DNA of 64,000 nucleotides from Caenispirillum salinarum_A (GTDB taxonomy: Bacteria > Pseudomonadota > Alphaproteobacteria > Rhodospirillales > Rhodospirillaceae). The position numbers and the translations under genes were made by a program. This document shows positions 17,144 through 26,184 of the stretch, one piece after another. Within the stretch, counting starts at the first letter, position 1. Each line of letters starts with the position of its first letter. The stretch covers positions 5,000,703-5,064,702 of the forward strand of contig NZ_CP085224.1 of assembly GCF_044803115.1 (NCBI RefSeq), in the 5' to 3' direction. Under the pieces are notes generated by a model. It had not been told where the DNA came from and did not search any database. It was given only the letters and a program-made list of their open reading frames with translations.

Positions 17144-18583
17144 TCAACCGAAGCGGTCGGCGACAAGGGCGTAGAGCGCGCGCAAGGCGAAGGCCTCGCC
17201 GCCCGCCGGCCGGCCCGGCCGCCCGGCCGGGTTCCAGCCGTAGATGTCGAAGTGCGCCCACCGTGTCGAGTCCGAAACGAACTCCTTCAGGTAGAGCGCG
17301 GCAGTGATGGCTCCGGCAAATCCGCCCTCGCCGGCGTTGTTGATGTCGGCGGTCTTGCTGTCGAGCATCTTGCGATAGGGCGCCCACAGCGGCAGGCGCC
17401 AGACGGGGTCGTGCCAGGCCTCGGCGTGGCGCTCGATGTCGGCGGCCAGCGAGTCGTCGTTGGCGAAGTAGACGGCGATCTCGGGCCCCAACGCCACCCG
17501 CGCCGCGCCGGTCAGCGTGGCGCAGTCGACCAGCAGGTCGGGCTGTTCCGAATCGGCCTCGGCCAGAGCGTCGCACAGCACCACGCGACCCTCGGCATCG
17601 GTGTTGCCGATTTCCACCGTCAGGCCCTTGCGGGTGCGCAGAACGTCCTGCGGCCGGTACGCGGTGCCCGACACCATGTTCTCCACCGCCGGGATCAGCA
17701 GGCGCAGGCGCACGTCCAGCCCCGCCATCATGATCATGCGCGCCAGCCCCAGCGTGTTGGCGGCGCCGCCCATGTCCTTCTTCATCAACTTCATGCCGGC
17801 CGAGGCCTTGAGGTCATAGCCGCCCGAATCGAAGCAAACGCCCTTGCCAACCAGCGTCACCCTGGGCGCGCCCTCGCGCCCCCAGCGGATGTCGATGAGA
17901 CGCGGTGGCCGGGCGCTGCCCTTGCCGACGGCGTAGATGGCGGGATAGTTGGCGCGTTCCAGGTCCTCGCCGACGATGACGTCCATGGTCGCGCCGTGGG
18001 CGTCGGCCAGCACGCGGGCGGCGTCCTCCAGTTCCTCCGGCCCCATGTCGCTGGCCGGCGTGTTGATGAGGTCGCGGGCGAGCGTGGTGCCGGCGACGGC
18101 GCGGGTCACGGCATCGCGGTCAGCCCCCTCCGGCCACACCAGGCGGGCCGGGCGCGAGGGACCGGAAGGGTCGCCGTCGCTGCCCGCGCCGGGGGCGGCG
18201 GTGTTGGACTTGTAGCGGGTGAAGCTGTAGGCGCCCATCTCCCAGGCGAAGCAGGACCAGAAGGCCTGGTCGCCCTCGGGCGCCGGGTCCAGGCGATAGT
18301 CGGCACGCGGCAGGGCGGTCGGCAGGCCGGCCAGCGCCCACGGGTCGGACCCGTCCCCCAGCCCCGCCAGGACGCGCGCCGCGCCGCCCTCGGCGTCCGG
18401 CAGCATCAGGTGGGCGCCCGCCTCGGCCTTGAAGCCGGCCGTTTCGACCCAGCGGCGCGTCGCCGGGTCCTGCGCCTCCAGCCATGATGCCAGCGCCTCG
18501 CGCGTCAGGGCGTTGACGGGAACGGCGGCATCGGCGTCGGACCCGTCGATGAGGGCGGTGACGAGGGTGGTCTGCGCAGGCAA
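17144..18583 (-). CDS. M17 leucyl aminopeptidase family protein
   Basis: 479 residues starting at a TTG (18583) with AAGGAGA nine bases upstream. The C-terminal peptidase domain has the metal and active-site residues: VGKGVCFDSGG (Lys and Asp), MKKDMGGAA (Asp), and the signature NTDAEGR (Asp, Glu, Arg). The N-terminal domain is divergent from PepA, as in the PepB-like shorter alphaproteobacterial branch. It is a cytoplasmic Zn/Mn aminopeptidase that completes peptide breakdown. It appears monocistronic. Confidence 0.93.
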   Translation of the reverse strand: MPAQTTLVTALIDGSDADAAVPVNALTREALASWLEAQDPATRRWVETAGFKAEAGAHLMLPDAEGGAARVLAGLGDGSDPWALAGLPTALPRADYRLDPAPEGDQAFWSCFAWEMGAYSFTRYKSNTAAPGAGSDGDPSGPSRPARLVWPEGADRDAVTRAVAGTTLARDLINTPASDMGPEELEDAARVLADAHGATMDVIVGEDLERANYPAIYAVGKGSARPPRLIDIRWGREGAPRVTLVGKGVCFDSGGYDLKASAGMKLMKKDMGGAANTLGLARMIMMAGLDVRLRLLIPAVENMVSGTAYRPQDVLRTRKGLTVEIGNTDAEGRVVLCDALAEADSEQPDLLVDCATLTGAARVALGPEIAVYFANDDSLAADIERHAEAWHDPVWRLPLWAPYRKMLDSKTADINNAGEGGFAGAITAALYLKEFVSDSTRWAHFDIYGWNPAGRPGRPAGGEAFALRALYALVADRFG

Positions 18584-18591
18584 GGCGGACG

Positions 18592-18598
18592 TCTCCTT
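18592..18598 (-). promoter_or_regulatory. Ribosome binding site that supports a TTG start
   Basis: AAGGAGA on the minus strand, eight bases before TTG 18583; no nearby ATG has a comparable site. Confidence 0.6.
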
Positions 18599-18684
18599 CT
18601 TCGCGGTAGTTTCCCCCAGTATAGAACCCTGCCGCGCGCTCGCACACCCGGAAAGGGCGCCGGCGCGAGCGGAGGGTGAAGGGA

Positions 18685-19785
18685 CTACGGTCCGGCCACC
18701 GGCGCGGTTTCCTCGGCGGCGATCTTCGCCCGCTCGTCATAGAACCGCTTCGCCCCAGGGTGCAGGGGCACGCCCGTGTCGTCGTCGGCGCGCGAAGGGT
18801 CCAGCTTGCGTCCGCCGGGATGGCCGGCGCGGTAAAGCTCCATGCTGGTGGGATGCCACAGGGACTTGGTGATGGCGTAGGCCATCTCGTCCGTCATTTC
18901 CGCGGTCGTCAGCAGCACCGCGCCGACGGCCAGCGTGGCGACGGATCGCGTCTGGTTGGGGTACGTGTCGGCAGGGATGACGTTGTGGGTCAGGTAGGGG
19001 AACACGTCGGCCAGCTTGTCGGCCGCCTGCCCGTCGATGGGCACCAGCGAGATCTCGTCCCGCTCCGCCAGGTCCGCGATGGTCTGGATGGGGGCGCCGC
19101 CGACGAAAAAGAAGGCGTCCAGCTCGTCGTTTGCCAGCCTGTCGGCCGACGGGCCGGGGCGGATGTAGGCGGGTTTGACGTCGTTCAGCTTCAGGCCGTG
19201 GGCGTTGAGGATCAGCCGCGCCTCCACCAGCGTACCCGAGCCCTTCTCGCCCACCGACACGCGCTTGCCCTTCAGGTCCGCGACGCTTTCGATGCCGCTC
19301 TCGGCGCTGGCGACCAGGTGGATGCTTTCGGGGTACAGGCGGGCCAGGGCGCGCAGGTTCGCCACCGCCTCGCCGCCGTTGTAGATGCCTTCCGCCGACC
19401 ATGCCCAGAAGCCCACGTCCGCCTGCACCAGGGCCATGTCGGCCGTACCGGCCTTCAGGCTCTGGACATTGACCACCGATCCGCTGGTGGAGACGGCGGC
19501 GGCGATCAGGCCCGGCACGCCGCAACTGCCGCCCCGGTCGCAGGGACGCGATCCGGGCGGATTGCTGATGGCGTTGGCGATCAGGCCGCCGATGGGGAAA
19601 TAGGTGCCGCCGGTCGGGCCGGTGGCGATGCGCAGGACGGTCACGTCCTCGGGCGGCTGCTGTGCCCGGCCGGCCGGCCCCAGGACCACCAGGGCCGCCG
19701 CCACCGCCAGAACGGCCAGCACGGCCCGTCGGGCCAGGTTCCTGCGGCGCGGCGCGTGGCGCGGTGGACGCGAATCGCGGTACAC
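18685..19785 (-). CDS. TAXI-family TRAP transporter solute-binding protein (orphan)
   Basis: 366 residues, GTG start with GGGGGAGAG upstream. A twin-Arg-containing signal peptide (RRRNLARRAVLAVLAVAAALVV within residues 13-34) precedes the TAXI domain: LRIATGPTGGTYFPIGGLIA, then VQSLKAGTADMALVQADVG and LKGKRVSVGEKGSGT. The protein captures a small solute in the periplasm for a TRAP permease (DctQM fusion). No TRAP membrane subunit lies in the window. A DRGGSCGVPG loop adds two Cys near 82-90, as in several TAXI proteins. Confidence 0.92.
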   Translation of the reverse strand: MYRDSRPPRHAPRRRNLARRAVLAVLAVAAALVVLGPAGRAQQPPEDVTVLRIATGPTGGTYFPIGGLIANAISNPPGSRPCDRGGSCGVPGLIAAAVSTSGSVVNVQSLKAGTADMALVQADVGFWAWSAEGIYNGGEAVANLRALARLYPESIHLVASAESGIESVADLKGKRVSVGEKGSGTLVEARLILNAHGLKLNDVKPAYIRPGPSADRLANDELDAFFFVGGAPIQTIADLAERDEISLVPIDGQAADKLADVFPYLTHNVIPADTYPNQTRSVATLAVGAVLLTTAEMTDEMAYAITKSLWHPTSMELYRAGHPGGRKLDPSRADDDTGVPLHPGAKRFYDERAKIAAEETAPVAGP

Positions 19786-19916
19786 GGCGTCTCTCCCCCT
19801 TGTGGCCTCGCGGGTGGTTCACCCACCTTGTCCTCGGACATATGGGTGTGACATCCCCGGGGGTCCAGCACAATGCCGGTATGGTCTAACGCTTTGATTT
19901 TTTCGCCAGGACAACG

Positions 19917-20276
19917 ATGCGCCGCCTGACCGCGCTGCCCGATCCGGACCTGCCGCCGGCCGGGGCCACGGCGGCGCGCGACGACGCCGCCGACGCCGCG
20001 GTCGGCCCCTGCCCGCTGTGCGGCCGCCCCATGGTCGCCGGCCCCAGCCTCGACCGCCATCACTGGGTGCCGCGGTCCCAGGGCGGGCGCGAGCAGACGC
20101 TCATGCACCGCATCTGCCACCGCAAGATCCACAGCGTGCTGACCGAGCGCGACCTGGCCGCCGCCTACGACTCGCCCGACGCCCTGCGCACCCACCCCGA
20201 GATCGCGCGGTTCCTGAAGTGGGTGCGCAAGAAACCGCCGGAATACATGGACCGCCACCGGCGCAAACGGGGTTAG
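19917..20276 (+). CDS. Small HNH-type nuclease-like protein
   Basis: 119 residues. One CPLC pair, then the DRHHWVPRSQGG block and MHRICHRKIHS give a zinc-binding HNH fold (beta-beta-alpha metal) of the small stand-alone type. The C-terminal part is basic (KWVRKKPPEYMDRHRRKRG). The function of this branch is not established. It is divergent from the TAXI gene and convergent with the permease operon; there is no methylase or other restriction component beside it. Confidence 0.85.
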   Translation: MRRLTALPDPDLPPAGATAARDDAADAAVGPCPLCGRPMVAGPSLDRHHWVPRSQGGREQTLMHRICHRKIHSVLTERDLAAAYDSPDALRTHPEIARFLKWVRKKPPEYMDRHRRKRG

Positions 20277-20289
20277 CGCCGCCGACCCT

Positions 20290-22821
20290 CTATTCGTTGC
20301 GCAAAAGCGGCGCCGCCTTCACGCCCATGGCGCGCCAGGTGCCGGCGAAGCCCGCCCCCAGGGTCACCACCACGCAGGCCAGCACCGTGCCCGCGGCGAT
20401 CCAGGGCAGCCACGTCCAGGTGACCTCGCGCATGACGAAGGTCATCACCGCCCAGCCCACCACCGAGCCGATGGCGACGGCGATGACGCCCGTCGCCGCA
20501 CCCAGGATGCCGTATTCCACCAGGAACGCCCGCAGCACGTCGCGCCGGGTGGCCCCCAGCACCTTCAGCACCACCGAATCGTAGACCCGGCGCCGGTGCC
20601 CCGCCGCGATGGCGCCCGCCAGCACCAGCGCACCGGCCAGCAGCGTCACGGCGGCCACCGCGCGCACGGCGTTTCCGGCCGCCGCGATGACCTGGTTGAC
20701 GGCATCCAGCGCGTCCTTCACCCGCAGGGCGGAGACGTTGGACAGGCGATCGGCCATCAGGCGCTCCAGCGCATCCGCCGCCGGGCCGTCGGCCTGCACG
20801 GTGGCGATCCAGGTGCGCGGCGCGCCGGCGAGCGTGTTGGGGCTGAACAGGAAGCTGAAGTTCATGCTCAAGGAGCCCCAGTTCACGTTGCGCAGGTTGG
20901 CGATCTCGCCGGTGATGGCGCGGCCCAGCACGTTGACGGTCACCGTGTCGCCGACGCCGACGCCCAGCCCCTCGGCGATGTTCTGGGCCAGGCTGATCTG
21001 CGGCGTGCCCTGCCAGTCGGCCGGCCACCACTCGCCGGCGACGATCTCGGCGTTGGACGGCGGCTCGGCGGCGGACGACAGGCCCCGGTCGCCGCGCACG
21101 GTCCAGCGCACCTCCGGGTCCACGTTCTCGATGACCACGGGCTCGCCCTTGAGGTGGGTGATGTTGCCGCGGATCATGTCGGCCATCTGCACGATCGAGG
21201 CGCCCTCGACCTCGGCGACCGTCTGCTCGAACGTTTCAACCTGGCCCGGCTGGATGTCGATGAAGAAGAACGTGGGCGCCTGGTCCGGCAGGTTCTCGTT
21301 GATGGTGCGCGACAGGTTGCCCTCGATCTGCGCCACCGCCACCAGAACGGTCAGCCCCAGGCCCAGCGACAGCACAACGGACGCCGTCGGAGCGCCCGGC
21401 CGGTGCAGGTTCGCCAGCGCCAGCCGCAGGCCCGGCCGCCCGCGCGCCGCCGCGGACTGGCGGGCGGCCAGCGCCTTCACCACCCACGCCGCAGCCCGGA
21501 ACAGCGCCAGCGACACCACCGAGCCGACGACGAACCACGCCGCCAGCACCGGATTGTCGGCCGTGACGATGGTCAGCGCCGCCAGCAGGCCGGCCAGCAC
21601 CAGGATGCTCGCCAGGTCCCGCCCATGCGGCATGCCGCCGGGCGTTGCAACCACGCTGCGGAACAGGGCGGCGGCGCGGATGGCGCGGGTGCGCGACAGC
21701 GGCCACAGGGCGAAGACCAGCGCCGTCAGCACGCCGAACCCGGCCGCCTTGACCAGCGGCCATGGATAGATCGCCGCCTTCGCCTCCACCGGCAGCAGGC
21801 CCTTGAGCGCGCCGGAGGCCACGAAGGGCACCACCGCCCCCAGCACCAGCCCGAGCCCGATGCCAAGCGCGGCGATCAGCGTGATCTGGATCAGGTAGAT
21901 GTGAAAGATGCGCCGGCTGGATGCGCCCAGGCACTTGAGCGTCGCGATGGTGTTCACGCGGCTGTCCAGGAAGGCCTTCACCGCGTTGGCGACGCCGATG
22001 CCGCCCACCAGAAGCGCGGTCAGACCGACCAGCGTCAGGAAAAGGGTGATGTTGCCCAGGAAGCGCTCGAACCCCGGCGCGGCCCGGTCCAGCCCGCGCA
22101 ACTGCCAGCCGGCGTCGGGGAACTGCTCCGCCAGGGCGGCGCGCAGCGCCTCCACCCGGTCGGTGGCGACGCGGGTCTCGTATTCGATCAGCGTGCCCGG
22201 CTGGATCAGGCCAGTCGCCTCGACCGCCTCGTTGGCCAGCAGGACCGTGGGACCGAAGCTGAAGACGCGGTTGGCGCGGTCGGGCTGGACGATGAGGGCG
22301 GCACGCACCTCCACGTCCAGGTCGCCGAGACGGATGGTGTCGCCGACGTCGATCCCCAGACGCGCCAGAAGGGCCGGGTCCACCGCCGTGCCCCACGTAC
22401 CGTCCCGCCGGGCCAGCGCCTCGGACAGCGGCATGGCGGGGTCCAGTTCCACCGCACCGTAAAGGGGATAGGCGTCGTCGACGCCCTTCATCTGCACCAG
22501 CGTGCTGTCGCCGCCGCCGCGGGCCATGGTGCGCAGCTCGCTGGTCAGCGAGGTGCGGCCAAAGCTGTCCATCAGCGCCATCTGCTCGGGCGTCGGCGGG
22601 CGGTAGGTGAGTTCCACCTCCAGGTCGCCGCCCAGGATGACCCGCGCGTCGGCCTCAAGCCCGCGCTGCACGGCCTCGTTGGTCGATCCGGCGGCGGCGA
22701 TGGCGGCCACCCCCAGCGCCAGGCACGCCAGGAAGATGCGGAACCCGCTCAGGCCCCCGCGCAGCTCCCGCAGCGCGAAGCGCCACGCGACCGGAAGGTT
22801 TGCGAAGCGGGCGGCGGCCAT
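20290..22821 (-). CDS. FtsX-like ABC transporter permease (YbbP type)
   Basis: 843 residues with two FtsX-like units. The N-terminal segment (WRFALRELRGGLSGFRIFLACLALGVAAIAA) and a large periplasmic MacB-like domain precede a four-helix block near 255-400; a second periplasmic domain and a final three-to-four-helix block end the protein. This matches YbbP, which pairs with the ATPase YbbA. The role is probably mechanotransmission or lipid/lysophospholipid handling; the substrate is unproven. It follows the methyltransferase gene by four bases in one operon. Confidence 0.9.
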   Translation of the reverse strand: MAAARFANLPVAWRFALRELRGGLSGFRIFLACLALGVAAIAAAGSTNEAVQRGLEADARVILGGDLEVELTYRPPTPEQMALMDSFGRTSLTSELRTMARGGGDSTLVQMKGVDDAYPLYGAVELDPAMPLSEALARRDGTWGTAVDPALLARLGIDVGDTIRLGDLDVEVRAALIVQPDRANRVFSFGPTVLLANEAVEATGLIQPGTLIEYETRVATDRVEALRAALAEQFPDAGWQLRGLDRAAPGFERFLGNITLFLTLVGLTALLVGGIGVANAVKAFLDSRVNTIATLKCLGASSRRIFHIYLIQITLIAALGIGLGLVLGAVVPFVASGALKGLLPVEAKAAIYPWPLVKAAGFGVLTALVFALWPLSRTRAIRAAALFRSVVATPGGMPHGRDLASILVLAGLLAALTIVTADNPVLAAWFVVGSVVSLALFRAAAWVVKALAARQSAAARGRPGLRLALANLHRPGAPTASVVLSLGLGLTVLVAVAQIEGNLSRTINENLPDQAPTFFFIDIQPGQVETFEQTVAEVEGASIVQMADMIRGNITHLKGEPVVIENVDPEVRWTVRGDRGLSSAAEPPSNAEIVAGEWWPADWQGTPQISLAQNIAEGLGVGVGDTVTVNVLGRAITGEIANLRNVNWGSLSMNFSFLFSPNTLAGAPRTWIATVQADGPAADALERLMADRLSNVSALRVKDALDAVNQVIAAAGNAVRAVAAVTLLAGALVLAGAIAAGHRRRVYDSVVLKVLGATRRDVLRAFLVEYGILGAATGVIAVAIGSVVGWAVMTFVMREVTWTWLPWIAAGTVLACVVVTLGAGFAGTWRAMGVKAAPLLRNE

Positions 22822-22825
22822 GATG

Positions 22826-23548
22826 TCAGTCCTCGGTCTTGCGCCAGGCGATGAACCCGCCGAACAGGAAAGCCTGGAAGAAGTGCTCGGGCGCCGTGAA
22901 GCCGGCCTCGTCCAGCAGGTCGGTCAGGCGCGACAGCGGCACGAAATGAACGTCGCGCTCCACATGGCGGCGGCCCTTCTCCACCTCCACCGGATCGATG
23001 CCGTTGCCCAGTTGCCAGTGCATCCAGGCATCCATGATGAGCTGGTGGCGCGGGCTGCCGGGCGTCTCGTGCATGTCCGCCAGGATCAGCGGTGCGCCGG
23101 GCTTCATGCGCGCCGCGATGCTTTTCAGAAGCGTGAGCTTGGTGCCGTCGTCGGGCAGGAAGTGCATGACCAGCAGACAGGTGGCGGCGTCGAAGGCCGT
23201 TTCCTCCGCCGGCAGGTCGGCGCAGAGGCAGGGATGCAGGCCGCAGCGCTCCGCCACCGGATGGCCCTTGATGCGGTCCTCGGCGATGGCGAGCATGCCC
23301 GCCGCCGGGTCGCAGGCGGTGAACGACCAACCCGGCGCCGCCTGCCCCAGCGCCAGAAGCTCCGCCCCCGTGCCGGCGCCCACCACCAGCACGCGCCCAT
23401 CGGCGGGCACGGCATCCTTGAGCATCACGCCGGTCATGGAATGCAGGGCGTCATAGCCCGGAATCACCCGGCGGATGGTGTCGTCGTAGCGCTTGGCGCG
23501 GCTGGCGTGGAAGGTGTCGCGGTCGGGCGTCTTGGTGTCGGCGGTCAT
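22826..23548 (-). CDS. Class I SAM-dependent methyltransferase
   Basis: 240 residues. Motif I is VLVVGAGTGAELLALG (about 52-67), the acidic residue of motif II is in FTACDPAAGML, and motif post-I is AATCLLVMHFLPDDG. No substrate-specific domain is visible. Its ATG overlaps the stop of the YbbA gene by four bases (ATGA), so the two are translationally coupled. In most genomes ybbA and ybbP are adjacent; here the methyltransferase sits between them. Confidence 0.88.
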   Translation of the reverse strand: MTADTKTPDRDTFHASRAKRYDDTIRRVIPGYDALHSMTGVMLKDAVPADGRVLVVGAGTGAELLALGQAAPGWSFTACDPAAGMLAIAEDRIKGHPVAERCGLHPCLCADLPAEETAFDAATCLLVMHFLPDDGTKLTLLKSIAARMKPGAPLILADMHETPGSPRHQLIMDAWMHWQLGNGIDPVEVEKGRRHVERDVHFVPLSRLTDLLDEAGFTAPEHFFQAFLFGGFIAWRKTED

Positions 23549-24279
23549 GCCGCGCGGGCCTCCTTGATTTCGCCGTCGCGCAAGGACACGACGCGGTCGC
23601 AGCGCCCGGCCAGGCGCGGGTCATGAGTGATGAGCAGAAGCGTCGCGCCCTTCTTCTTCGCCATGTCGAACAGCAGGTCCATGACGTGGGCGCCGGTCTC
23701 CTGGTCCAGGTTGCCGGTGGGCTCGTCGGCCAGCAGAACCTTGGGCTCCACCACGAAGGCGCGGGCCAGCGCCACGCGCTGCTGCTCGCCGCCCGACAGC
23801 TGGCCGGGATAGTGGTCCAGGCGATGGCCCAGGCCGACGGCCTCCAGGTGTTCGGCGGCGCGCTCAAAGGCGTCGCGCCGGCCGGCGAACTCCAGCGGCA
23901 CGGCGACGTTCTCCAGCGCCGTCATGGTGGGCACCAGGTGGAAGCCCTGGAACACCACGCCCAGCGTGTCGCGGCGGAACAGCGCCAGGTCGTCCTCGTC
24001 CATCGCCGTCAGGTCGTGCCCGGCGACGTTGACCACGCCGTCGGTGGCGCGCTCCAGGCCGGCGATGACCATCATCATGGTCGACTTGCCGCTGCCGGAC
24101 GGCCCGACGACGCCCACGGCCTCGCCGCCGTGAACGGTCAGGTCCAGGCCGCGCAGAATGTTGACGGGGCCGGCCGGCCCCTCCAAGGTCACGCGGACCG
24201 ACCTTAAATCAATGGTCGGCGCGGCGGTTGCGGCGCGGGTTGGCGTCGTCGTCGAGGAAGCGGGAGTGAAGCTCGTCAT
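23545..24279 (-). CDS. ABC transporter ATPase (YbbA type)
   Basis: 244 residues from the ATG at 24279. Walker A GPSGSGKST, signature LSGGEQQRVALARAF, Walker B VLLADEPTGNLD and the ITHD switch are intact. It is the LolD/MacB-class ATPase that drives the YbbP permease. Its first gene position, with the methyltransferase and permease behind it, gives an operon of three. Longer starts exist but run into the divergent esterase gene. The start codon shares two bases with the esterase ATG on the other strand. Confidence 0.94.
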   Translation of the reverse strand: MTSFTPASSTTTPTRAATAAPTIDLRSVRVTLEGPAGPVNILRGLDLTVHGGEAVGVVGPSGSGKSTMMMVIAGLERATDGVVNVAGHDLTAMDEDDLALFRRDTLGVVFQGFHLVPTMTALENVAVPLEFAGRRDAFERAAEHLEAVGLGHRLDHYPGQLSGGEQQRVALARAFVVEPKVLLADEPTGNLDQETGAHVMDLLFDMAKKKGATLLLITHDPRLAGRCDRVVSLRDGEIKEARAA

Positions 24280-24943
24280 GCGATTTCCAGGTCTGAAAGC
24301 CCTCTGCACATTTGGCCTTGCGCTGTGGCTTGTCAACGGCAACGGCCCGGCGGCCATGGCGGCGGAGGGCGATCCGGTCACCCTGCTGGCGCTGGGCGAC
24401 AGTCTGACGGCCGGTTACGACCTGCCCCAGGATGCCGCCTTCCCTGTACGGCTGGAAGAGGCCCTGCGGACCAGGGGCCTTGACGTGAAGGTCATCAACG
24501 CCGGCGTTTCCGGCGACACCACCGCCGGCGGGCTGGCGCGGCTGGACTGGCTGATCTCGGGGCAGGACATCGACGCCGCCATCGTGGAGCTGGGCGCCAA
24601 CGACGCCCTGCGCGGCCTGCCGCCGGAAGACGCCAAGAAAAACCTCGACGCCATCCTCTCGAAGCTGAAGGATCAGGGCGTCAACGTCCTGCTGGCCGGG
24701 ATGATGGCTCCGCGCAACATGGGCCCGGACTACGTGAAGGCGTTCGACGCCATGTATCCGGCCCTGGCGGAAAAGCACGACGTTTTGCTATATCCTTTCT
24801 TTCTCGAGGGTGTGGCGATGCAAGAGGACCTGCTGCTCCCCGACGGCATGCATCCCAATGAACGGGGGGTCGACGTGATGGTCGAGACCATTCTGCCCAA
24901 GGTCGAGGCACTGCTGAAGCGTGCCACCGCGGCAGGCGGCTGA
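24278..24943 (+). CDS. SGNH-family esterase / lysophospholipase (TesA-like)
   Basis: 221 residues from ATG 24278; a GTG at 24266 with GAGGA at good spacing is an alternative. An N-terminal signal peptide (LKALCTFGLALWLVNGNG) sends it to the periplasm. The SGNH residues are LGDSLTAGY (Ser), the Gly of GVSGDT, GANDALRG (Asn) and DGMHPNERG (Asp, His). It hydrolyses acyl esters or thioesters. The tesA / ybbA divergent pair is also found in enterobacteria, which supports both calls. Confidence 0.92.
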   Translation: MRFPGLKALCTFGLALWLVNGNGPAAMAAEGDPVTLLALGDSLTAGYDLPQDAAFPVRLEEALRTRGLDVKVINAGVSGDTTAGGLARLDWLISGQDIDAAIVELGANDALRGLPPEDAKKNLDAILSKLKDQGVNVLLAGMMAPRNMGPDYVKAFDAMYPALAEKHDVLLYPFFLEGVAMQEDLLLPDGMHPNERGVDVMVETILPKVEALLKRATAAGG

Positions 24944-24987
24944 CGGCGCGACCCCTGTCCCTGCCCTTACCTTTCGCGGCGAACACC

Positions 24988-26124
24988 ATGACGCACCCGG
25001 GCTTCCGTGACGCCATCGCCACCGGCCGCGACTGGGCCGAGGCCGCCGGCGCCTGCGCCGCCGCGCTGGGCGCGTGCGGCGGGCCGGGACGCCTGGGGTT
25101 CCTCTACGTCACCGAGCGCCTGGCCCCGGACCTGGGCGGCATCCTGTCGCTGCTGCGCGAGGCGACGGGCGTCGAGACCTGGGTGGGCGGGGCCGGCACC
25201 GGCATCTGCGGCCGCCGCCGCGAGGTGCACGGCGAGACGCCGGCGGTCTCGGCCATGGTCGCCGGCCTGCCGCCCGACAGCTTCCGCCTTCTGGGATCGC
25301 TGGTGCGTGGCGGCGACATGCCCGAGCCCGACGTGCTGGACTGGGTGGGGCCGGTCTCGCCGGTCCTGGGCATCGTCCACGGCGATGCCGACAACAGCCA
25401 GTTGGGCTGGATCGTGGAGGACCTGACCGACCTCACCGAGGGGTATCTGGTCGGCGGGCTGACCGGCGGCGGCCAGGGCGCGGCGGTGCCGACCCAGCTT
25501 GCCGGGCTGCCGACGCGCGGCGGGCTGTCGGGGGTTCTGATCAGCGGCCATGTGCCGGTGGCCGTGGCCGGCACGCAGGGCTGCGTGCCCGTCGGCGACT
25601 ACCACACGGTCACCGAGACCAGCCGCGCCGCCATCGCCCGCCTGGACGGCCGCCGGCCGCTGGACATCCTGTGCGAGGAAACCGGCGCCCACAGCCGCGA
25701 GGACCTGCGCGCCCTGGCCGGCGTGGTGCATGTCGGCCTGCCCGTCGGCGCCTCCGACGTCGGCGCCTTCACCGTCCGGCCGCTCATGGCGGTGGACCCG
25801 CGCACCGGCTGGATCGCCACGGGCGCGCGGCTGGAACCGGGCGACCGCCTGTGCTTCGTCCGCCGCACACAGGAAGCGGCGGAGACGGACATGCGCGCCA
25901 TGCTGAAGCGCCTGCGCGCCCGGCTCGACGGCCGGCCGCCGCGCGGCGGGATCTACGTCAGCTGCCACGGCCGCGGCCCAGAACTGTTCGGCGGCCGTGA
26001 CAGGGAAATGACGTTGATCGCTGAAGAACTTGGAGATTTTCCGCTCACAGGGTTTTTCGGCGGGGGTGAAATACGCCACAATCAGCTTTACACCCATTCG
26101 GGCGTGCTGACCGTCTTTCGCTAG
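24988..26124 (+). CDS. FIST-domain signal-sensing protein
   Basis: 378 residues. An N-terminal FIST domain (about 25-215, with LGFLYVTERLAPDLGGIL, GGAGTGICG and LVGGLTGGG) and a C-terminal FIST_C domain (about 225-360, with GDRLCFVRRT and ending HNQLYTHSGVLTVFR). FIST proteins are thought to bind amino acids or other small ligands for signal transduction; here no kinase or cyclase is attached or adjacent. It is 44 bases after the esterase gene and 60 before thpR. Confidence 0.88.
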   Translation: MTHPGFRDAIATGRDWAEAAGACAAALGACGGPGRLGFLYVTERLAPDLGGILSLLREATGVETWVGGAGTGICGRRREVHGETPAVSAMVAGLPPDSFRLLGSLVRGGDMPEPDVLDWVGPVSPVLGIVHGDADNSQLGWIVEDLTDLTEGYLVGGLTGGGQGAAVPTQLAGLPTRGGLSGVLISGHVPVAVAGTQGCVPVGDYHTVTETSRAAIARLDGRRPLDILCEETGAHSREDLRALAGVVHVGLPVGASDVGAFTVRPLMAVDPRTGWIATGARLEPGDRLCFVRRTQEAAETDMRAMLKRLRARLDGRPPRGGIYVSCHGRGPELFGGRDREMTLIAEELGDFPLTGFFGGGEIRHNQLYTHSGVLTVFR

Positions 26125-26184
26125 CACTGGCGATCACGCGCCGCCCCGCCCGCCCCGCCGCCAGACCAGGAAAGGGCCCGCGCC

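Noticed and set aside
19917..20276. Part of a restriction or defence island
   Set aside because: The small HNH protein has no methylase, helicase or specificity gene beside it; neighbours are transport genes.
20596..22854. Long plus-strand open frame opposite the YbbP-like permease
   Set aside because: The translation is Gln/Arg/His rich without any fold and mirrors the permease codons. The permease on the other strand has clear membrane segments and homology.
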